Of a stretch of 46,332 bases of DNA, positions 1 through 8,185 are shown piece by piece; position 1 is the first letter of the stretch; each line of letters begins with the position of its first letter. The notes under the pieces were generated by a model. The model was not told the DNA's origin. It searched no databases and worked only from the letters and a program-made list of their open reading frames with translations. This stretch comes from an uncultured Muribaculum sp. (GTDB taxonomy: Bacteria; Bacteroidota; Bacteroidia; Bacteroidales; Muribaculaceae). The DNA is taken from positions 1 through 46,332 of the forward strand of contig CAJUTE010000018.1 in NCBI GenBank assembly GCA_910589555.1. The letters run 5' to 3'. The translations under genes and the position numbers were made by a program.

Positions 1-211
1 TCAGAGCATCGTCCACTTTCAATCCTGACAACTTTCCATCGTCATGTGCCCCGATAATGAGATAGCCGTTTTTACGAGAGTTGGGCATATCGTTGGCAAA
101 CGCACAAATAGCCTCACAGAACTTGTCCATGTTGCCGGTGCTGATTGTGCGCTCAACCCGATAGGTCTCGGTTGATGTCAGCAATTCCAAAACTTCATCT
201 TTTGTTATCAT
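1..211 (-). CDS. AlbA_2 (Schlafen-type) DNA-binding domain protein, 5' part only
   Basis: Partial gene. The ATG lies at 211-209 and the frame stays open for 70 codons to the window edge, so the C-terminus is missing. The peptide begins MITKDEVLELLTSTETYRVE and continues through CEAICAFANDMP and GYLIIGAHDDGKLSGL. These are hallmarks of the N-terminal AlbA_2 domain, found in Bacteroidales proteins usually annotated as ATP-binding or RecG-like putative transcriptional regulators. Family members bind nucleic acid and often carry a C-terminal ATPase or winged-helix part, which cannot be seen here. A TAATTTTG -7 element lies 20 bases upstream of the start. The domain assignment is by recognition of the motif and the partner or role is unknown. 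Confidence 0.75.
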   Translation of the reverse strand, partial: MITKDEVLELLTSTETYRVERTISTGNMDKFCEAICAFANDMPNSRKNGYLIIGAHDDGKLSGLKVDDAL

Positions 212-230
212 ATCGAGGCTATTATATACG

Positions 231-238
231 CAAAATTA
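231..238 (-). promoter_or_regulatory. Bacteroidales -7 promoter element for the AlbA_2 gene
   Basis: Read on the minus strand this is TAATTTTG, an exact match to the Bacteroidetes -7 consensus TAnnTTTG, preceded by CG. It lies about 20 bases upstream of the ATG at 211. No clear TTTG -33 box is visible. Confidence 0.5.
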
Positions 239-408
239 CGAAATTATTTTGAGATGTGCACTATATCAGAGCAGTAGGAACGTGATAATTTGTATGCGTC
301 TGTATTTATAGGCATAGAAGACGTTGAACACATTCTTGCCGAATACGAGAAGCAATAATACCAGCGGTAGAAGCCGACTCAAAATAGGGATGTTAACCGT
401 GCCGAATG

Positions 409-2100
409 TTATTTCTTGGGGGTGAACTTGAGGAGGAGCACTTGGCGGCGCAGGTCGCAACTGCGGGTGCGGAAATGCTTCAGGAGGTAGAAGTCGTATT
501 TTGAGGCATTTTCGGGCAGGTATGTTTTGCCATCGTCCACGGTGATGATCATGTAGCCGGAGTCGCCCTCAGGAGCGGTGGCGATGCTCTTTAGGCGGTC
601 GTCAAGGTAGTAGTTCACGCCGTAGAAGCGGGTGTTATAGTCCGCGGTGTAGGCATAGAGGTTTCCTTCAGGTTGCAGTTCGGCAAGAGCGGTGGCTATG
701 CGTTTGTCGCTCTTGGTGTTGAGCACCGTCGGCTGGTAGACTCCGGCAAATGCCCAGTAGAGTGTTACAGTCACGGCAATGCACCATCCGAGAGCGCTGT
801 AGCCCGACATACGGCGAAGTTTTATGAAAAATATAATCGCCAATACAACCGGTATTTCGGCTATTATCCACTTGATAAAGGGGAAATGCTGAGATAGGGC
901 AGTGACGTAAAGCGCATTTTCAAGAGCGTGTTTTCCCGAAAGGCGGCTGTAGGGGAAATCTCCGCATTGCAGCAACAAGAACACCCCGAAAAGCAGTATC
1001 GCTGCCACGCATATTACGGATGAATATACCTTAATGGTGCGTTTTGATACATTGGCAAGATACTGGATGTAGCCGGCGATGAAAAATGCCGTGAACGGAT
1101 ACATGGGCAGCAGATACACGCTGCGCTTACTTGCCGGAATGCAATAGAACAGGAAGATAGCCACGGCTGCCACAAGCGACAGCATGGTCACCGGCTCAAG
1201 ACGGAAGAACGACTTGATGAACCCGTCGGCAGGCTTGTGAAACCGGTAGTGACGGAACACCACCGCCAGTGAAAACAATAGCAGCAATGTGTAGGGGAGG
1301 AATCCCGCTACAAGTGTCATCACATTGTAGTGCCACGGATTGACGTGCGACTCATAGCTCATGTTGCCGGTCATGCGTCCCACGTTTTCCTCCATCATGA
1401 GTTCGCGGAACTGTTCTCCGCCCTGTTGGAATGCGGCTGCATACCACGCCGCCGGTATCAGGCACGAAACGATTGCCCACAATGTGAGCAGCCCGAGGAC
1501 TTTCCAGAAGCGTTCACCACGCAGCAGCATGAACAGCCCCATCACGCCGCACGGCAGCGCCACGCCCACCGGACCTTTGGTGAGAAATGCTCCGGTCATC
1601 ATGAGTATCGCCACTAAGGGTATTCCTTTCATGCCGCGTTCCCAATAGGCGTATAACGAGTAGATGGCTCCCACGGTGAACAGGGTGAGCAGCATATCCA
1701 CGCGGCAGGCAAACCCCGCACGATACACCTCAAATGATGTGAGCAGCAGAAATGCCGTCAACAGCGCTCTGCCTTTGCCGGCACGTTTCACATAGAACAT
1801 GAAAGTCCACATCACCAGTGCTATCAACGCGATTGCCGACGGGAGGCGCGACGTGTATTCAGTCACGTGTCCCCACGGAAGCGACACTGCCGCTATGCAC
1901 CAAGCCATGAACGGCGGCTTGTAGGGAATCATGTCGCCATTGCTTATCGGTAGAATCCAGTTGCCTGATTGAAGCATGGATACGGCTACAATAGCCTCGC
2001 GTGGTTCTCCTTTGGAATAGAAGAGCGCCTCGCCTAAAAAGGGTAGCAAGGTGAGCGATGAGATGATCAGTAGCAGCAGAAACGCGTATTTAGTTTTCAT
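409..2100 (-). CDS. ArnT-like membrane glycosyltransferase (GT39/PMT family)
   Basis: Predicted polytopic inner-membrane glycosyltransferase of 563 residues. This class transfers a sugar from a polyprenyl-phosphate donor to lipid A, other glycolipids or proteins on the outer face of the membrane. Seen: an N-terminal membrane segment (residues 5-22), an acidic first periplasmic loop with KGEPREA (30-36, matching the family E/D-PRxA motif that carries the catalytic acid), YKPP (60-63), many hydrophobic segments, and a soluble C-terminal part. I chose ATG 2100 rather than the in-frame ATG at 2133, because the TAAATTTG -7 box at 2131-2138 overlaps the longer start. It appears monocistronic and is divergent from the glycosidase at 2226. 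The substrate cannot be read from the sequence. ArnT (aminoarabinose to lipid A) is only the nearest family label. Confidence 0.8.
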   Translation of the reverse strand: MKTKYAFLLLLIISSLTLLPFLGEALFYSKGEPREAIVAVSMLQSGNWILPISNGDMIPYKPPFMAWCIAAVSLPWGHVTEYTSRLPSAIALIALVMWTFMFYVKRAGKGRALLTAFLLLTSFEVYRAGFACRVDMLLTLFTVGAIYSLYAYWERGMKGIPLVAILMMTGAFLTKGPVGVALPCGVMGLFMLLRGERFWKVLGLLTLWAIVSCLIPAAWYAAAFQQGGEQFRELMMEENVGRMTGNMSYESHVNPWHYNVMTLVAGFLPYTLLLLFSLAVVFRHYRFHKPADGFIKSFFRLEPVTMLSLVAAVAIFLFYCIPASKRSVYLLPMYPFTAFFIAGYIQYLANVSKRTIKVYSSVICVAAILLFGVFLLLQCGDFPYSRLSGKHALENALYVTALSQHFPFIKWIIAEIPVVLAIIFFIKLRRMSGYSALGWCIAVTVTLYWAFAGVYQPTVLNTKSDKRIATALAELQPEGNLYAYTADYNTRFYGVNYYLDDRLKSIATAPEGDSGYMIITVDDGKTYLPENASKYDFYLLKHFRTRSCDLRRQVLLLKFTPKK

Positions 2101-2130
2101 CGTAGAGTGGATTTTCGTTATTGTAATGTG

Positions 2131-2138
2131 CAAATTTA
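2131..2138 (-). promoter_or_regulatory. -7 promoter element for the GT39-like gene
   Basis: The minus strand reads TAAATTTG, an exact TAnnTTTG match, 30 bases upstream of the ATG at 2100. It decides the start codon, since a longer ORF beginning at 2133 would start inside the promoter. Confidence 0.55.
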
Positions 2139-2183
2139 ATTGATTTACCGGCGTTGCCGCAACGATAAGTCAAGTTTTTTGCG

Positions 2184-2191
2184 TAAGTTTG
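2184..2191 (+). promoter_or_regulatory. -7 promoter element for the GH106-like gene
   Basis: TAAGTTTG, an exact TAnnTTTG match, preceded by TTTTTTGCG. It gives an expected leader of roughly 28 bases before the GTG start at 2226. The same T-run-GCG-TAAGTTTG arrangement recurs at 33380. Confidence 0.55.
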
Positions 2192-2225
2192 CAAAAAACT
2201 TACTAATCTTATACCTAAAATAGCA

Positions 2226-4757
2226 GTGAAGAAATTAGCTCTTATCTCGTGTGGAATGCTTTTCGCACTATCGGCTGTTGCCCAGCAATGGCCTGCGGTG
2301 AAACAGGAAGCCCGTCCGGGCGCCCGTTGGTGGTGGATGGGATCGGCGGTCGATTCAGCCAATCTCAGATATAACATCGGCGAGTATGCCAAAGCCGGAC
2401 TTGGCTCGGTGGAGATAACCCCCATCTATGGAGTGCAAGGCAATGACGCCAATGAGATTCCGTTTTTGTCGGATGCCTGGATGGATGCCTTGCGTGTGGT
2501 TCAGGCTGAAGCCGCTGCCGATGGAATGCTTGTTGATATGAATCAAGGCACAGGTTGGCCTTTTGGCGGTCCGGAAGTGCCCATCGAGGACGCAGCCTGC
2601 AAGGCTATATTCCTTGTCGACACTGTTGCGGCAGGTGAAGCTCCCGTGAAAGGTGTAGGTCCTAAAGAGGAGGATATCGCCAAGCTGATAGCCACGTCGA
2701 GACGCACACTTCCATCGGGCGAGGATGAGGTGATAAGAGTGTTTGAAAGCCGCACCCGCCAGAAGGTGAAACGTGCCGCTCCCGGAGGAGAGGGTTACGT
2801 GATTGACCACTTTGACCGCAATGTGGTGAAGAAATATCTTGATAAATTCGGACAGGCGTTTGATTCGCGTCATGCTGCCTATCCCCACAATTTTTTCAAT
2901 GACAGCTATGAGGTCTACGGAGCCAACTGGACCCCCACGCTTTTTGCTGAATTTGAGCGCCGTCGTGGCTACAAACTTCAGGACAAGCTTCCTGAATTGC
3001 TCGGGCTGGTGGATGACGGCAATGCCGCGTTGAGCGACTACCGCGAGACGCTTGCCGATATGCTTCTTGAAAACTTTACCGAGCAATGGACGCAGTGGGC
3101 TCACGAGAAAGGATCACAGACCCGTAATCAGGCTCATGGCTCGCCTGCAAATCTGATTGACCTCTATGCCGCTGTCGATGTCCCTGAAATAGAAGGATTC
3201 GGACTGTCGGACTTCGGAATAAAGGGTCTGCGCACCGATGAGGGATTCACTCGCCCCAATGACAGCGATGTGTCGATGTTGAAGTATGCGTCGTCGGCAG
3301 CCCACATCACCGGCAAGCCGTTCACATCGAGCGAGACCTTCACTTGGCTCACTGAGCACTTCCGCACCTCGCTGTCGCAGATGAAGCCCGACATCGACTT
3401 GATGTTCACCTGCGGTGTGAACCACATGTTCTATCACGGCACTACCTACTCTCCGCGTGAGGATGCCTGGCCGGGATGGAAATTCTACGCATCGGTCGAC
3501 ATGAGCCCCACCAATACGATATGGCGCGACGCTCCTGCTCTGAATGAGTATATCACACGCTGCCAGAGCTTCCTTCAGATGGGAAATCCCGACAATGACT
3601 ATCTGGTGTATCTCCCTGTGCGCGATATGTGGCGTGAACGTCTTTCCAACAGCACCAAAGGCTTGTTCCTCACATTTGACATACATGGCATGAAGAAAAA
3701 GGCTCCGGGATTCATTAAAAGCATCCTTGAGATCGACAGCCTCGGATTTGACTGCGACTATATAAGCGACAAGTATCTCATGACCACCGAATTCAAGGAC
3801 GGAATGCTCACCACTGCAGCAGGAACACGTTACCGTGGACTCATCATTCCCGGCAGCGGCAAGCTGACTCCGGCTCTTCAGGCTCATATTGATTCATTGA
3901 AGGCTCAGGGCGCGACAATCATAATGGGCGTGGATAAAAACGCCATAAAAGCCGGTGCTAAATCGGAACCGGCACGAACTGATCTCAAGTTGCGTGCCAT
4001 ACGTCGCAGCAATGACGGAGGACACCACTATTTCATCGCCAACCTCACTCCCGATGATGTGAGCAAAGCCGTGCCTCTTGCCGTGGATTTTGTCGATGCC
4101 GCATGGTTTGATCCTATGACCGGAGATATTTACGCAGCCGAGGTGGCTGATGGAAAAATCATGATGGATTTCCGTTCGGGAGAGTCGCGTATTCTTCAGA
4201 CGTATGACCACAAGCTCAATCTTCCCAAGCGTTTCAGCCATGTGTCGCGTCCCGACACTATCAATCTGTCGGATCGTGAATGGAAATTGTCATTCACTGA
4301 ATCAGTTCCCGATGTCAAGCGCAGTTTCAAGCTCAACGGGCTGAAACCCTGGACGCAGCTTGGCGACAAAGAGCTTAATGATCTTGCCGGAACAGGAATC
4401 TATACCACCACGTTCAATATGGATAAAAAGCAGCTGGACGGTGATTGGAGCATTGACCTCGGAGATGTGCGTGAGAGTGCCCGGGTGTATCTCAACGGCA
4501 AATATCTCGGCTGTGCGTGGGCGGTGCCATTCACCATCAGTTGTGGCGACGCTCTCAAGAAGGGTAAGAATGAACTTCGCATTGAAGTCACTAACCTTCC
4601 TGCCAACCGTATCGCGGCTCTTGACCGCGCCGGTGTGAAATGGCGCAAATTCAAAGAGATAAATCTCGTGGGTATCGGCTACAAGAAGGGCGATTACTCA
4701 GGATGGGACACCGTTGCCGGTGGTCTCAACTCGACAGTGAAACTGGTGCGTCACTAA
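2226..4757 (+). CDS. secreted GH106-like glycoside hydrolase (alpha-L-rhamnosidase-type)
   Basis: Secreted glycosidase of 843 residues, starting at a GTG (2226) that gives a good signal peptide (MKKLALISCGMLFALSAVAQ). Family hallmarks are visible: ARWWWMGS (33-40), VEITPIYGVQG (62-72), TGWPFGGP (109-116), FFNDSYEVYG, RNQAHGSPANLIDLY, SSETFTW and a C-terminal GH2-like sugar-binding jelly roll containing LNGKYLGCAW. The set matches the Glyco_hydro_106 type of Bacteroidales proteins, whose characterised members release alpha-L-rhamnose. At 843 residues it is somewhat shorter than the classical GH106 enzymes of about 1,000 residues. The acidic residues in NDSYE and SSETF are candidate catalytic residues by position only. 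It stands alone, without SusC/SusD beside it, and is followed by a strong terminator. The family call is good; the sugar specificity is inference. Confidence 0.72.
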   Translation: MKKLALISCGMLFALSAVAQQWPAVKQEARPGARWWWMGSAVDSANLRYNIGEYAKAGLGSVEITPIYGVQGNDANEIPFLSDAWMDALRVVQAEAAADGMLVDMNQGTGWPFGGPEVPIEDAACKAIFLVDTVAAGEAPVKGVGPKEEDIAKLIATSRRTLPSGEDEVIRVFESRTRQKVKRAAPGGEGYVIDHFDRNVVKKYLDKFGQAFDSRHAAYPHNFFNDSYEVYGANWTPTLFAEFERRRGYKLQDKLPELLGLVDDGNAALSDYRETLADMLLENFTEQWTQWAHEKGSQTRNQAHGSPANLIDLYAAVDVPEIEGFGLSDFGIKGLRTDEGFTRPNDSDVSMLKYASSAAHITGKPFTSSETFTWLTEHFRTSLSQMKPDIDLMFTCGVNHMFYHGTTYSPREDAWPGWKFYASVDMSPTNTIWRDAPALNEYITRCQSFLQMGNPDNDYLVYLPVRDMWRERLSNSTKGLFLTFDIHGMKKKAPGFIKSILEIDSLGFDCDYISDKYLMTTEFKDGMLTTAAGTRYRGLIIPGSGKLTPALQAHIDSLKAQGATIIMGVDKNAIKAGAKSEPARTDLKLRAIRRSNDGGHHYFIANLTPDDVSKAVPLAVDFVDAAWFDPMTGDIYAAEVADGKIMMDFRSGESRILQTYDHKLNLPKRFSHVSRPDTINLSDREWKLSFTESVPDVKRSFKLNGLKPWTQLGDKELNDLAGTGIYTTTFNMDKKQLDGDWSIDLGDVRESARVYLNGKYLGCAWAVPFTISCGDALKKGKNELRIEVTNLPANRIAALDRAGVKWRKFKEINLVGIGYKKGDYSGWDTVAGGLNSTVKLVRH

Positions 4758-4777
4758 AGCGGATACAATCTTATACA

Positions 4778-4813
4778 CAAGTAATGGCATTCAGAAATGA
4801 GTGCCATTACTTG
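4778..4813 (+). terminator. intrinsic terminator after the GH106-like gene
   Basis: Perfect 12-bp inverted repeat (4778-4789 with 4802-4813, CAAGTAATGGCA arm) with a 12-base loop, followed by TTTT. Confidence 0.8.
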
Positions 4814-4823
4814 TTTTGGACAT

Positions 4824-4866
4824 AAAAAAACATCCCCTGCCTTTGAGTTCTACAAAGAAGGGGATG
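4824..4866 (-). terminator. intrinsic terminator after the DUF5053 gene
   Basis: On the minus strand the arm CATCCCCT (complement of 4859-4866) pairs with AGGGGATG (complement of 4831-4838). The stem is extended inward by CTTTG/CAAAG and followed by seven T residues (complement of 4824-4830). It lies 18 bases past the stop of the 133-residue gene and faces the terminator of the glycosidase. Confidence 0.75.
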
Positions 4867-4869
4867 CCT

Positions 4870-4880
4870 GTCTTAAGAAA
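4870..4880 (+). repeat. 11-base motif GTCTTAAGAAA, copy 1
   Basis: First of three exact copies of GTCTTAAGAAA in about 700 bases (others at 5316-5326 and, inverted, 5559-5569). The core TCTTAAGA is a perfect palindrome. This copy lies just past the stop of the DUF5053 gene. Confidence 0.5.
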
Positions 4881-4883
4881 AAT

Positions 4884-5285
4884 TTAACGAGTTAATTGGG
4901 TTGATATTAAATGAAGTTGTTGGCTTAATTCTTCGAGTGATTGTGATAGTGTGTGCAATTCGGCATTGGTAAATGAAGCCGGCTTGCCATTGACAGTTGA
5001 TTTGTTAAGACGTTGATACAGCCATGTGCGATCTTTATTGAAATAATGCTTGGCAATATATGAAAGATTCAAAGCATCAGCCATATCGCCAAGATGCTCT
5101 TTTACGCTAATGTCAGGGCGCTTCCTGCGGCTTATGGATTCTGTCAGATATTTCCCTGCCTCTCTCTTTTCCTCCGGAGTTTCGGCGAGAGCGAATGCTT
5201 TAGACATCAAACTGTCTGTGACATTTGGAGCCAAATCGGGTTGTGAGGCGATTGAGTCAAGCAAATTTTTAAATTCAGGCTTCAT
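4884..5285 (-). CDS. DUF5053-type small helical protein
   Basis: Soluble 133-residue protein with no signal peptide or membrane segment. Residues 73-94 (LSYIAKHYFNKDRTWLYQRL) look like a helix-turn-helix with an invariant-looking WLYQRLN, followed by VNGKPASFT (98-106). I recognise this as the Bacteroidales DUF5053 pattern. The function is unknown; a DNA-binding or adaptor role is inference from the HTH-like segment. The C-terminus is a leucine-rich helix. It lies downstream of the 57-residue gene at 5380-5553 on the same strand, with a hairpin between them, and has its own terminator. Two GTCTTAAGAAA motifs flank it. Confidence 0.7.
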   Translation of the reverse strand: MKPEFKNLLDSIASQPDLAPNVTDSLMSKAFALAETPEEKREAGKYLTESISRRKRPDISVKEHLGDMADALNLSYIAKHYFNKDRTWLYQRLNKSTVNGKPASFTNAELHTLSQSLEELSQQLHLISTQLTR

Positions 5286-5315
5286 ATATGATAATAGTAT
5301 TTTAAATCAAAAAAA

Positions 5316-5326
5316 GTCTTAAGAAA
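5316..5326 (+). repeat. 11-base motif GTCTTAAGAAA, copy 2
   Basis: Exact copy of the motif, 31 bases upstream of the DUF5053 start (5285). On the gene strand it reads TTTCTTAAGAC followed by seven T residues. It sits where a regulator of that gene could bind. Confidence 0.5.
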
Positions 5327-5347
5327 TTAGATGAGTCATTGAAAGAA

Positions 5348-5371
5348 GTTCTCCGCAATAAAGCGGAGAAC
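5348..5371 (-). terminator. hairpin between the 57-residue gene and the DUF5053 gene
   Basis: Perfect 9-bp stem (GTTCTCCGC arm, 5348-5356 with 5363-5371) and a 6-base AATAAA loop, 8 bases past the stop of the upstream small gene. The downstream run on the minus strand is CTTCTTTC, not a clean U-tract. It may therefore be a partial terminator or an mRNA-processing hairpin within a two-gene transcript. Confidence 0.45.
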
Positions 5372-5379
5372 CAAGACTG

Positions 5380-5553
5380 TCACTTCTCTAAAAGTAAAAT
5401 TGCGGCATACTCTCTGATGAGGCGCTCCACAATTTCCAAGAAGTCCGATTCGGAAAGCCACCCTTCTTCAAGAAGGCTTTTCTCATATCGGAGATAGAAT
5501 CTCATCTCATTGAGAATTTCTATCCGGTCATTTAAACCTTTCAATGAACTCAT
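5380..5553 (-). CDS. small hypothetical protein, 57 residues
   Basis: Short ORF with ATG at 5553-5551 and TGA at 5382-5380. It begins MSSLKGLNDRIEILNEMRFY and ends EYAAILLLEK, a charged amphipathic helical protein with no signal peptide and no family I recognise. Support for its being real: an exact TACATTTG -7 box 20 bases upstream, an A-rich start region (AAGAAAGACAA before ATG), a hairpin 8 bases past the stop, and co-orientation with the DUF5053 gene. The pair may be one transcript. Bacteroidales often carry such small acidic proteins in defence or mobile-element remnants, but no such context is visible here. Confidence 0.55.
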   Translation of the reverse strand: MSSLKGLNDRIEILNEMRFYLRYEKSLLEEGWLSESDFLEIVERLIREYAAILLLEK

Positions 5554-5558
5554 TTGTC

Positions 5559-5569
5559 TTTCTTAAGAC
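5559..5569 (-). repeat. 11-base motif GTCTTAAGAAA, copy 3 (inverted)
   Basis: On the minus strand GTCTTAAGAAA lies five bases upstream of the ATG of the 57-residue gene, between its -7 box and start codon, so a bound protein there could block transcription or translation. Confidence 0.5.
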
Positions 5570-5573
5570 ATTG

Positions 5574-5581
5574 CAAATGTA
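5574..5581 (-). promoter_or_regulatory. -7 promoter element for the small-gene pair
   Basis: The minus strand reads TACATTTG, an exact TAnnTTTG match. TTGC lies 19 bases further upstream as a partial -33 box. The TSS would fall next to the third GTCTTAAGAAA motif. Confidence 0.5.
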
Positions 5582-5718
5582 ATAATCAAAAGATTATTAT
5601 GCAAGTTTTCGCATGAAAAATTTCAAAAAAACTGAATTAATCCTTCTTTTTAATTTTTTTGAACGCTCAAGACGTGAGAATATTTCGAAAATATTTAAGG
5701 TGGCAATTTTCAAATAAA

Positions 5719-5751
5719 TTTGGTTTTGAGCCCTACTTATTTGTATCTTTG
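5719..5751 (+). promoter_or_regulatory. fumarase promoter (-33 TTTG, -7 TATCTTTG)
   Basis: TTTG at 5719-5722, a 21-base spacer, then TATCTTTG at 5744-5751, an almost ideal Bacteroidetes promoter. The expected leader is about 25 bases before the ATG at 5784. Confidence 0.65.
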
Positions 5752-5783
5752 CAACAATGTAAATTTTAAAGAATTCTTTTCTT

Positions 5784-7433
5784 ATGGCACAAAAACCGTT
5801 TGTATATCAAGAGATGTTCCCGATGTCGGCTGACACTACGGAATACTACCACTTGACCTCCGATTATGTGAAGGTTGAGAACTGGAACGGCAACGAGATG
5901 CTTGTTGTTGAGCCGGAGGCTCTGCGAGTGCTTGCCCGTCAGGCAACTCATGACAATGCATTCATGCTGCGTCGTGAACATAACGCCATGGTGGCAAAAA
6001 TACTTCATGACCCTGAAGCAAGTGAAAATGATAAGTTTGTGGCGCTCACCATGCTCCGCAACGCTGAGATTGCCGCAAAGGGTCAGCTTCCGTTCTGTCA
6101 GGATACCGGTACAGCGATCGTTATCGGAAAGAAGGGTCAGAATGTGTTTACCGGCGGTGGCGATGAAAAAGAACTCTACCACGGGGTATACGACACTTAT
6201 ACTGAAAATAATCTGCGCTACTCACAGAATGCGCCGTTGAATATGTATGACGAGGTCAATACCGGCTGCAATCTTCCCGCACAGGTCGACCTTTATGCCG
6301 TGGATGGCAATGAATATAAATTCCTGTTCGTAGCCAAGGGTGGCGGCTCGGCAAACAAGACCTATCTCTATCAGGAGACCAAGGCTCTGTTGAACCCCGA
6401 GAAGTTGGTGCCGTTCCTCGTTGAGAAAATGAAGTCTCTTGGCACCGCTGCTTGTCCTCCTTACCACATCGCTTTTGTGATTGGCGGCACATCGGCTGAG
6501 ATGAATCTCGCCACTGTCAAGAAGGCGTCAGTGAAGTATTATGACAATCTTCCCACTTCAGGCAATGAATACGGACGCGCTTTCCGCGATGTGGAACTTG
6601 AGCAGACATTGCTGAAAGAGGCTCAGAAGATAGGTCTCGGCGCTCAGTTCGGTGGAAAGTATTTCGCTCATGACATCAGGGTGATACGTTTGCCGCGTCA
6701 CGGCGCGTCATGTCCCGTGGGTCTTGGCGTAAGCTGTTCTGCCGACCGTAATGTGAAGGCTAAAATCAATAAGGATGGTCTTTGGATTGAGAAGCTCGAC
6801 ACCAATCCCGGTGAGTTGATTCCCGAAGAACTCCGCAACCAGGGCGAGGGAAATGCGGTTAAGATCGATCTTAACCGTCCGATGCCTGAGATTCTTGCCG
6901 AATTGACCAAATATCCCGTATCGACCCGTCTGTCGCTCAACGGCACCATCATAGTGGGTCGTGACATCGCTCATGCCAAGATCAAGGAGCGTCTTGATGC
7001 CGGCGAGCCTATGCCCGACTATCTGAAGGATCACCCCATCTATTATGCAGGTCCTGCCAAGACTCCGCAAGGAATGCCTTCAGGCTCGTTCGGTCCCACT
7101 ACTGCCGGACGTATGGACTCTTACGTTGACCAGTTCCAGGCTGCCGGAGGATCAATGGTGATGATTGCCAAGGGCAACCGCAGCAAGCAGGTGACCGATG
7201 CTTGCCACAAGCACGGCGGTTTCTATTTGGGCAGCATCGGCGGTCCTGCCGCAATTCTTGCCGCTAACAGCATCAAGAAGGTGGAATGCCTTGAATACCC
7301 GGAACTCGGAATGGAGGCTATCTGGAAAATCGAAGTGGAAAACTTCCCCGCATTCATTCTCGTTGATGACAAGGGCAACGATTTCTTCACCCAGATTGCA
7401 GAGCGTTGCCAGGGTTGTCCGATAGCTAAATAA
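5784..7433 (+). CDS. fumA/fumB-type: fumarate hydratase, class I (iron-sulfur)
   Basis: Interconverts fumarate and L-malate in the cytoplasm. In anaerobic Bacteroidales it works in the reductive branch that leads through fumarate to succinate and propionate. At 549 residues it has the full length of E. coli FumA/FumB. Cys105 (in LPFCQDTGT), Cys224 (AACPPYH) and Cys318 (GVSCSADRN) fall at the E. coli FumA [4Fe-4S] ligand positions. NTGCNLPAQ, GGGSANKTYL and the C-terminal beta domain with GSFGPTTAGRMD and GGPAA are also present. The start has a near-ideal promoter in front and an intrinsic terminator behind, so it is probably monocistronic. This enzyme class is oxygen-labile, which makes the rubrerythrin gene right after it sensible context. 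Confidence 0.95.
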   Translation: MAQKPFVYQEMFPMSADTTEYYHLTSDYVKVENWNGNEMLVVEPEALRVLARQATHDNAFMLRREHNAMVAKILHDPEASENDKFVALTMLRNAEIAAKGQLPFCQDTGTAIVIGKKGQNVFTGGGDEKELYHGVYDTYTENNLRYSQNAPLNMYDEVNTGCNLPAQVDLYAVDGNEYKFLFVAKGGGSANKTYLYQETKALLNPEKLVPFLVEKMKSLGTAACPPYHIAFVIGGTSAEMNLATVKKASVKYYDNLPTSGNEYGRAFRDVELEQTLLKEAQKIGLGAQFGGKYFAHDIRVIRLPRHGASCPVGLGVSCSADRNVKAKINKDGLWIEKLDTNPGELIPEELRNQGEGNAVKIDLNRPMPEILAELTKYPVSTRLSLNGTIIVGRDIAHAKIKERLDAGEPMPDYLKDHPIYYAGPAKTPQGMPSGSFGPTTAGRMDSYVDQFQAAGGSMVMIAKGNRSKQVTDACHKHGGFYLGSIGGPAAILAANSIKKVECLEYPELGMEAIWKIEVENFPAFILVDDKGNDFFTQIAERCQGCPIAK

Positions 7434-7456
7434 ACGATCTATAACAATCATCTTTA

Positions 7457-7494
7457 TAACGCGGCTGTGTTGGTTTTTCGACACGGCCGCGTTA
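7457..7494 (+). terminator. intrinsic terminator after fumarase
   Basis: 14-bp stem with one G-U pair (7457-7470 with 7481-7494) around a 10-base loop, 23 bases past the stop. The tail is A/T-rich (ATATTT). Confidence 0.7.
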
Positions 7495-7571
7495 ATATTT
7501 ACGGCGGGCTAAACTTTAATAGCTGAACAGTTGTTTGAATTAGAAACCAGAATTCAAAAAAACGTAAAGTT

Positions 7572-8153
7572 ATGAGTACAACAAAAAGTGTGAAGGGCAC
7601 AAAGACCGAACAGTATTTGGTTAACTCTTTTGCAGCGGAAACACAGGCTTATGCACGTTACACATTCTATGCACAACAGGCTGATAAAGAATTGTATTTC
7701 CCGATAGGTGTGATTTTCCGTGAAACTGCCGCCAATGAACTCCGTCATGCCAAGGTGTTCTTGAAATTCCTCCCCGATGTAGAGGCTACCTGCAATGGCG
7801 GCGTAGATGCCGGATTCCTCGGCGACACAGCTTCCAATCTTGCTGTAGCAATCAAGGAAGAGTCGGTCGACGGTTATGAATATTACGAAGAAGCGGCTAA
7901 GGTGGCAACTTCTGAAGGATTTGATGACATTGCAAGCCATTTCCTTGCTATCGCAGCTGTGGAAAAATTCCACCACGATCGTTTCCAGCGCTATTTGAAG
8001 CAAGTTAAGGATGGTACCGTATGGAAACGCGACACACCTATCAACTGGCAGTGTCTTGTGTGCGGTTATGTGCACTACGGCACCGAGCCACCCGCAAAAT
8101 GTCCCGGTTGCGATCATCCCTACCAGCATTATATGGCTATGGACGACAAGTAG
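7572..8153 (+). CDS. rbr: rubrerythrin
   Basis: Cytoplasmic non-haem iron peroxidase that reduces hydrogen peroxide in anaerobes. It has 193 residues. The N-terminal ferritin-like four-helix domain carries the diiron ligands in FAAETQAYARY, ETAANELRHA and the EESVDGYEYYEEAA and EKFHHDRF segments. The C-terminal rubredoxin domain has Cys161, Cys164, Cys177 and Cys180 (CLVCGY and CPGCDHP). The ATG follows an A-rich stretch. No clean TAnnTTTG box was found upstream. It is probably a single-gene unit, bounded by the fumarase terminator and the bidirectional terminator at 8186-8218. Confidence 0.93.
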   Translation: MSTTKSVKGTKTEQYLVNSFAAETQAYARYTFYAQQADKELYFPIGVIFRETAANELRHAKVFLKFLPDVEATCNGGVDAGFLGDTASNLAVAIKEESVDGYEYYEEAAKVATSEGFDDIASHFLAIAAVEKFHHDRFQRYLKQVKDGTVWKRDTPINWQCLVCGYVHYGTEPPAKCPGCDHPYQHYMAMDDK

Positions 8154-8185
8154 TCTGCCGTTCATCGTTTCAGTGATAAAACAAC

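Noticed and set aside
2355..3887. Two long minus-strand frames (249 and 257 codons)
   Set aside because: Both are antisense to the GH106-like glycosidase and have no known motifs or promoters.
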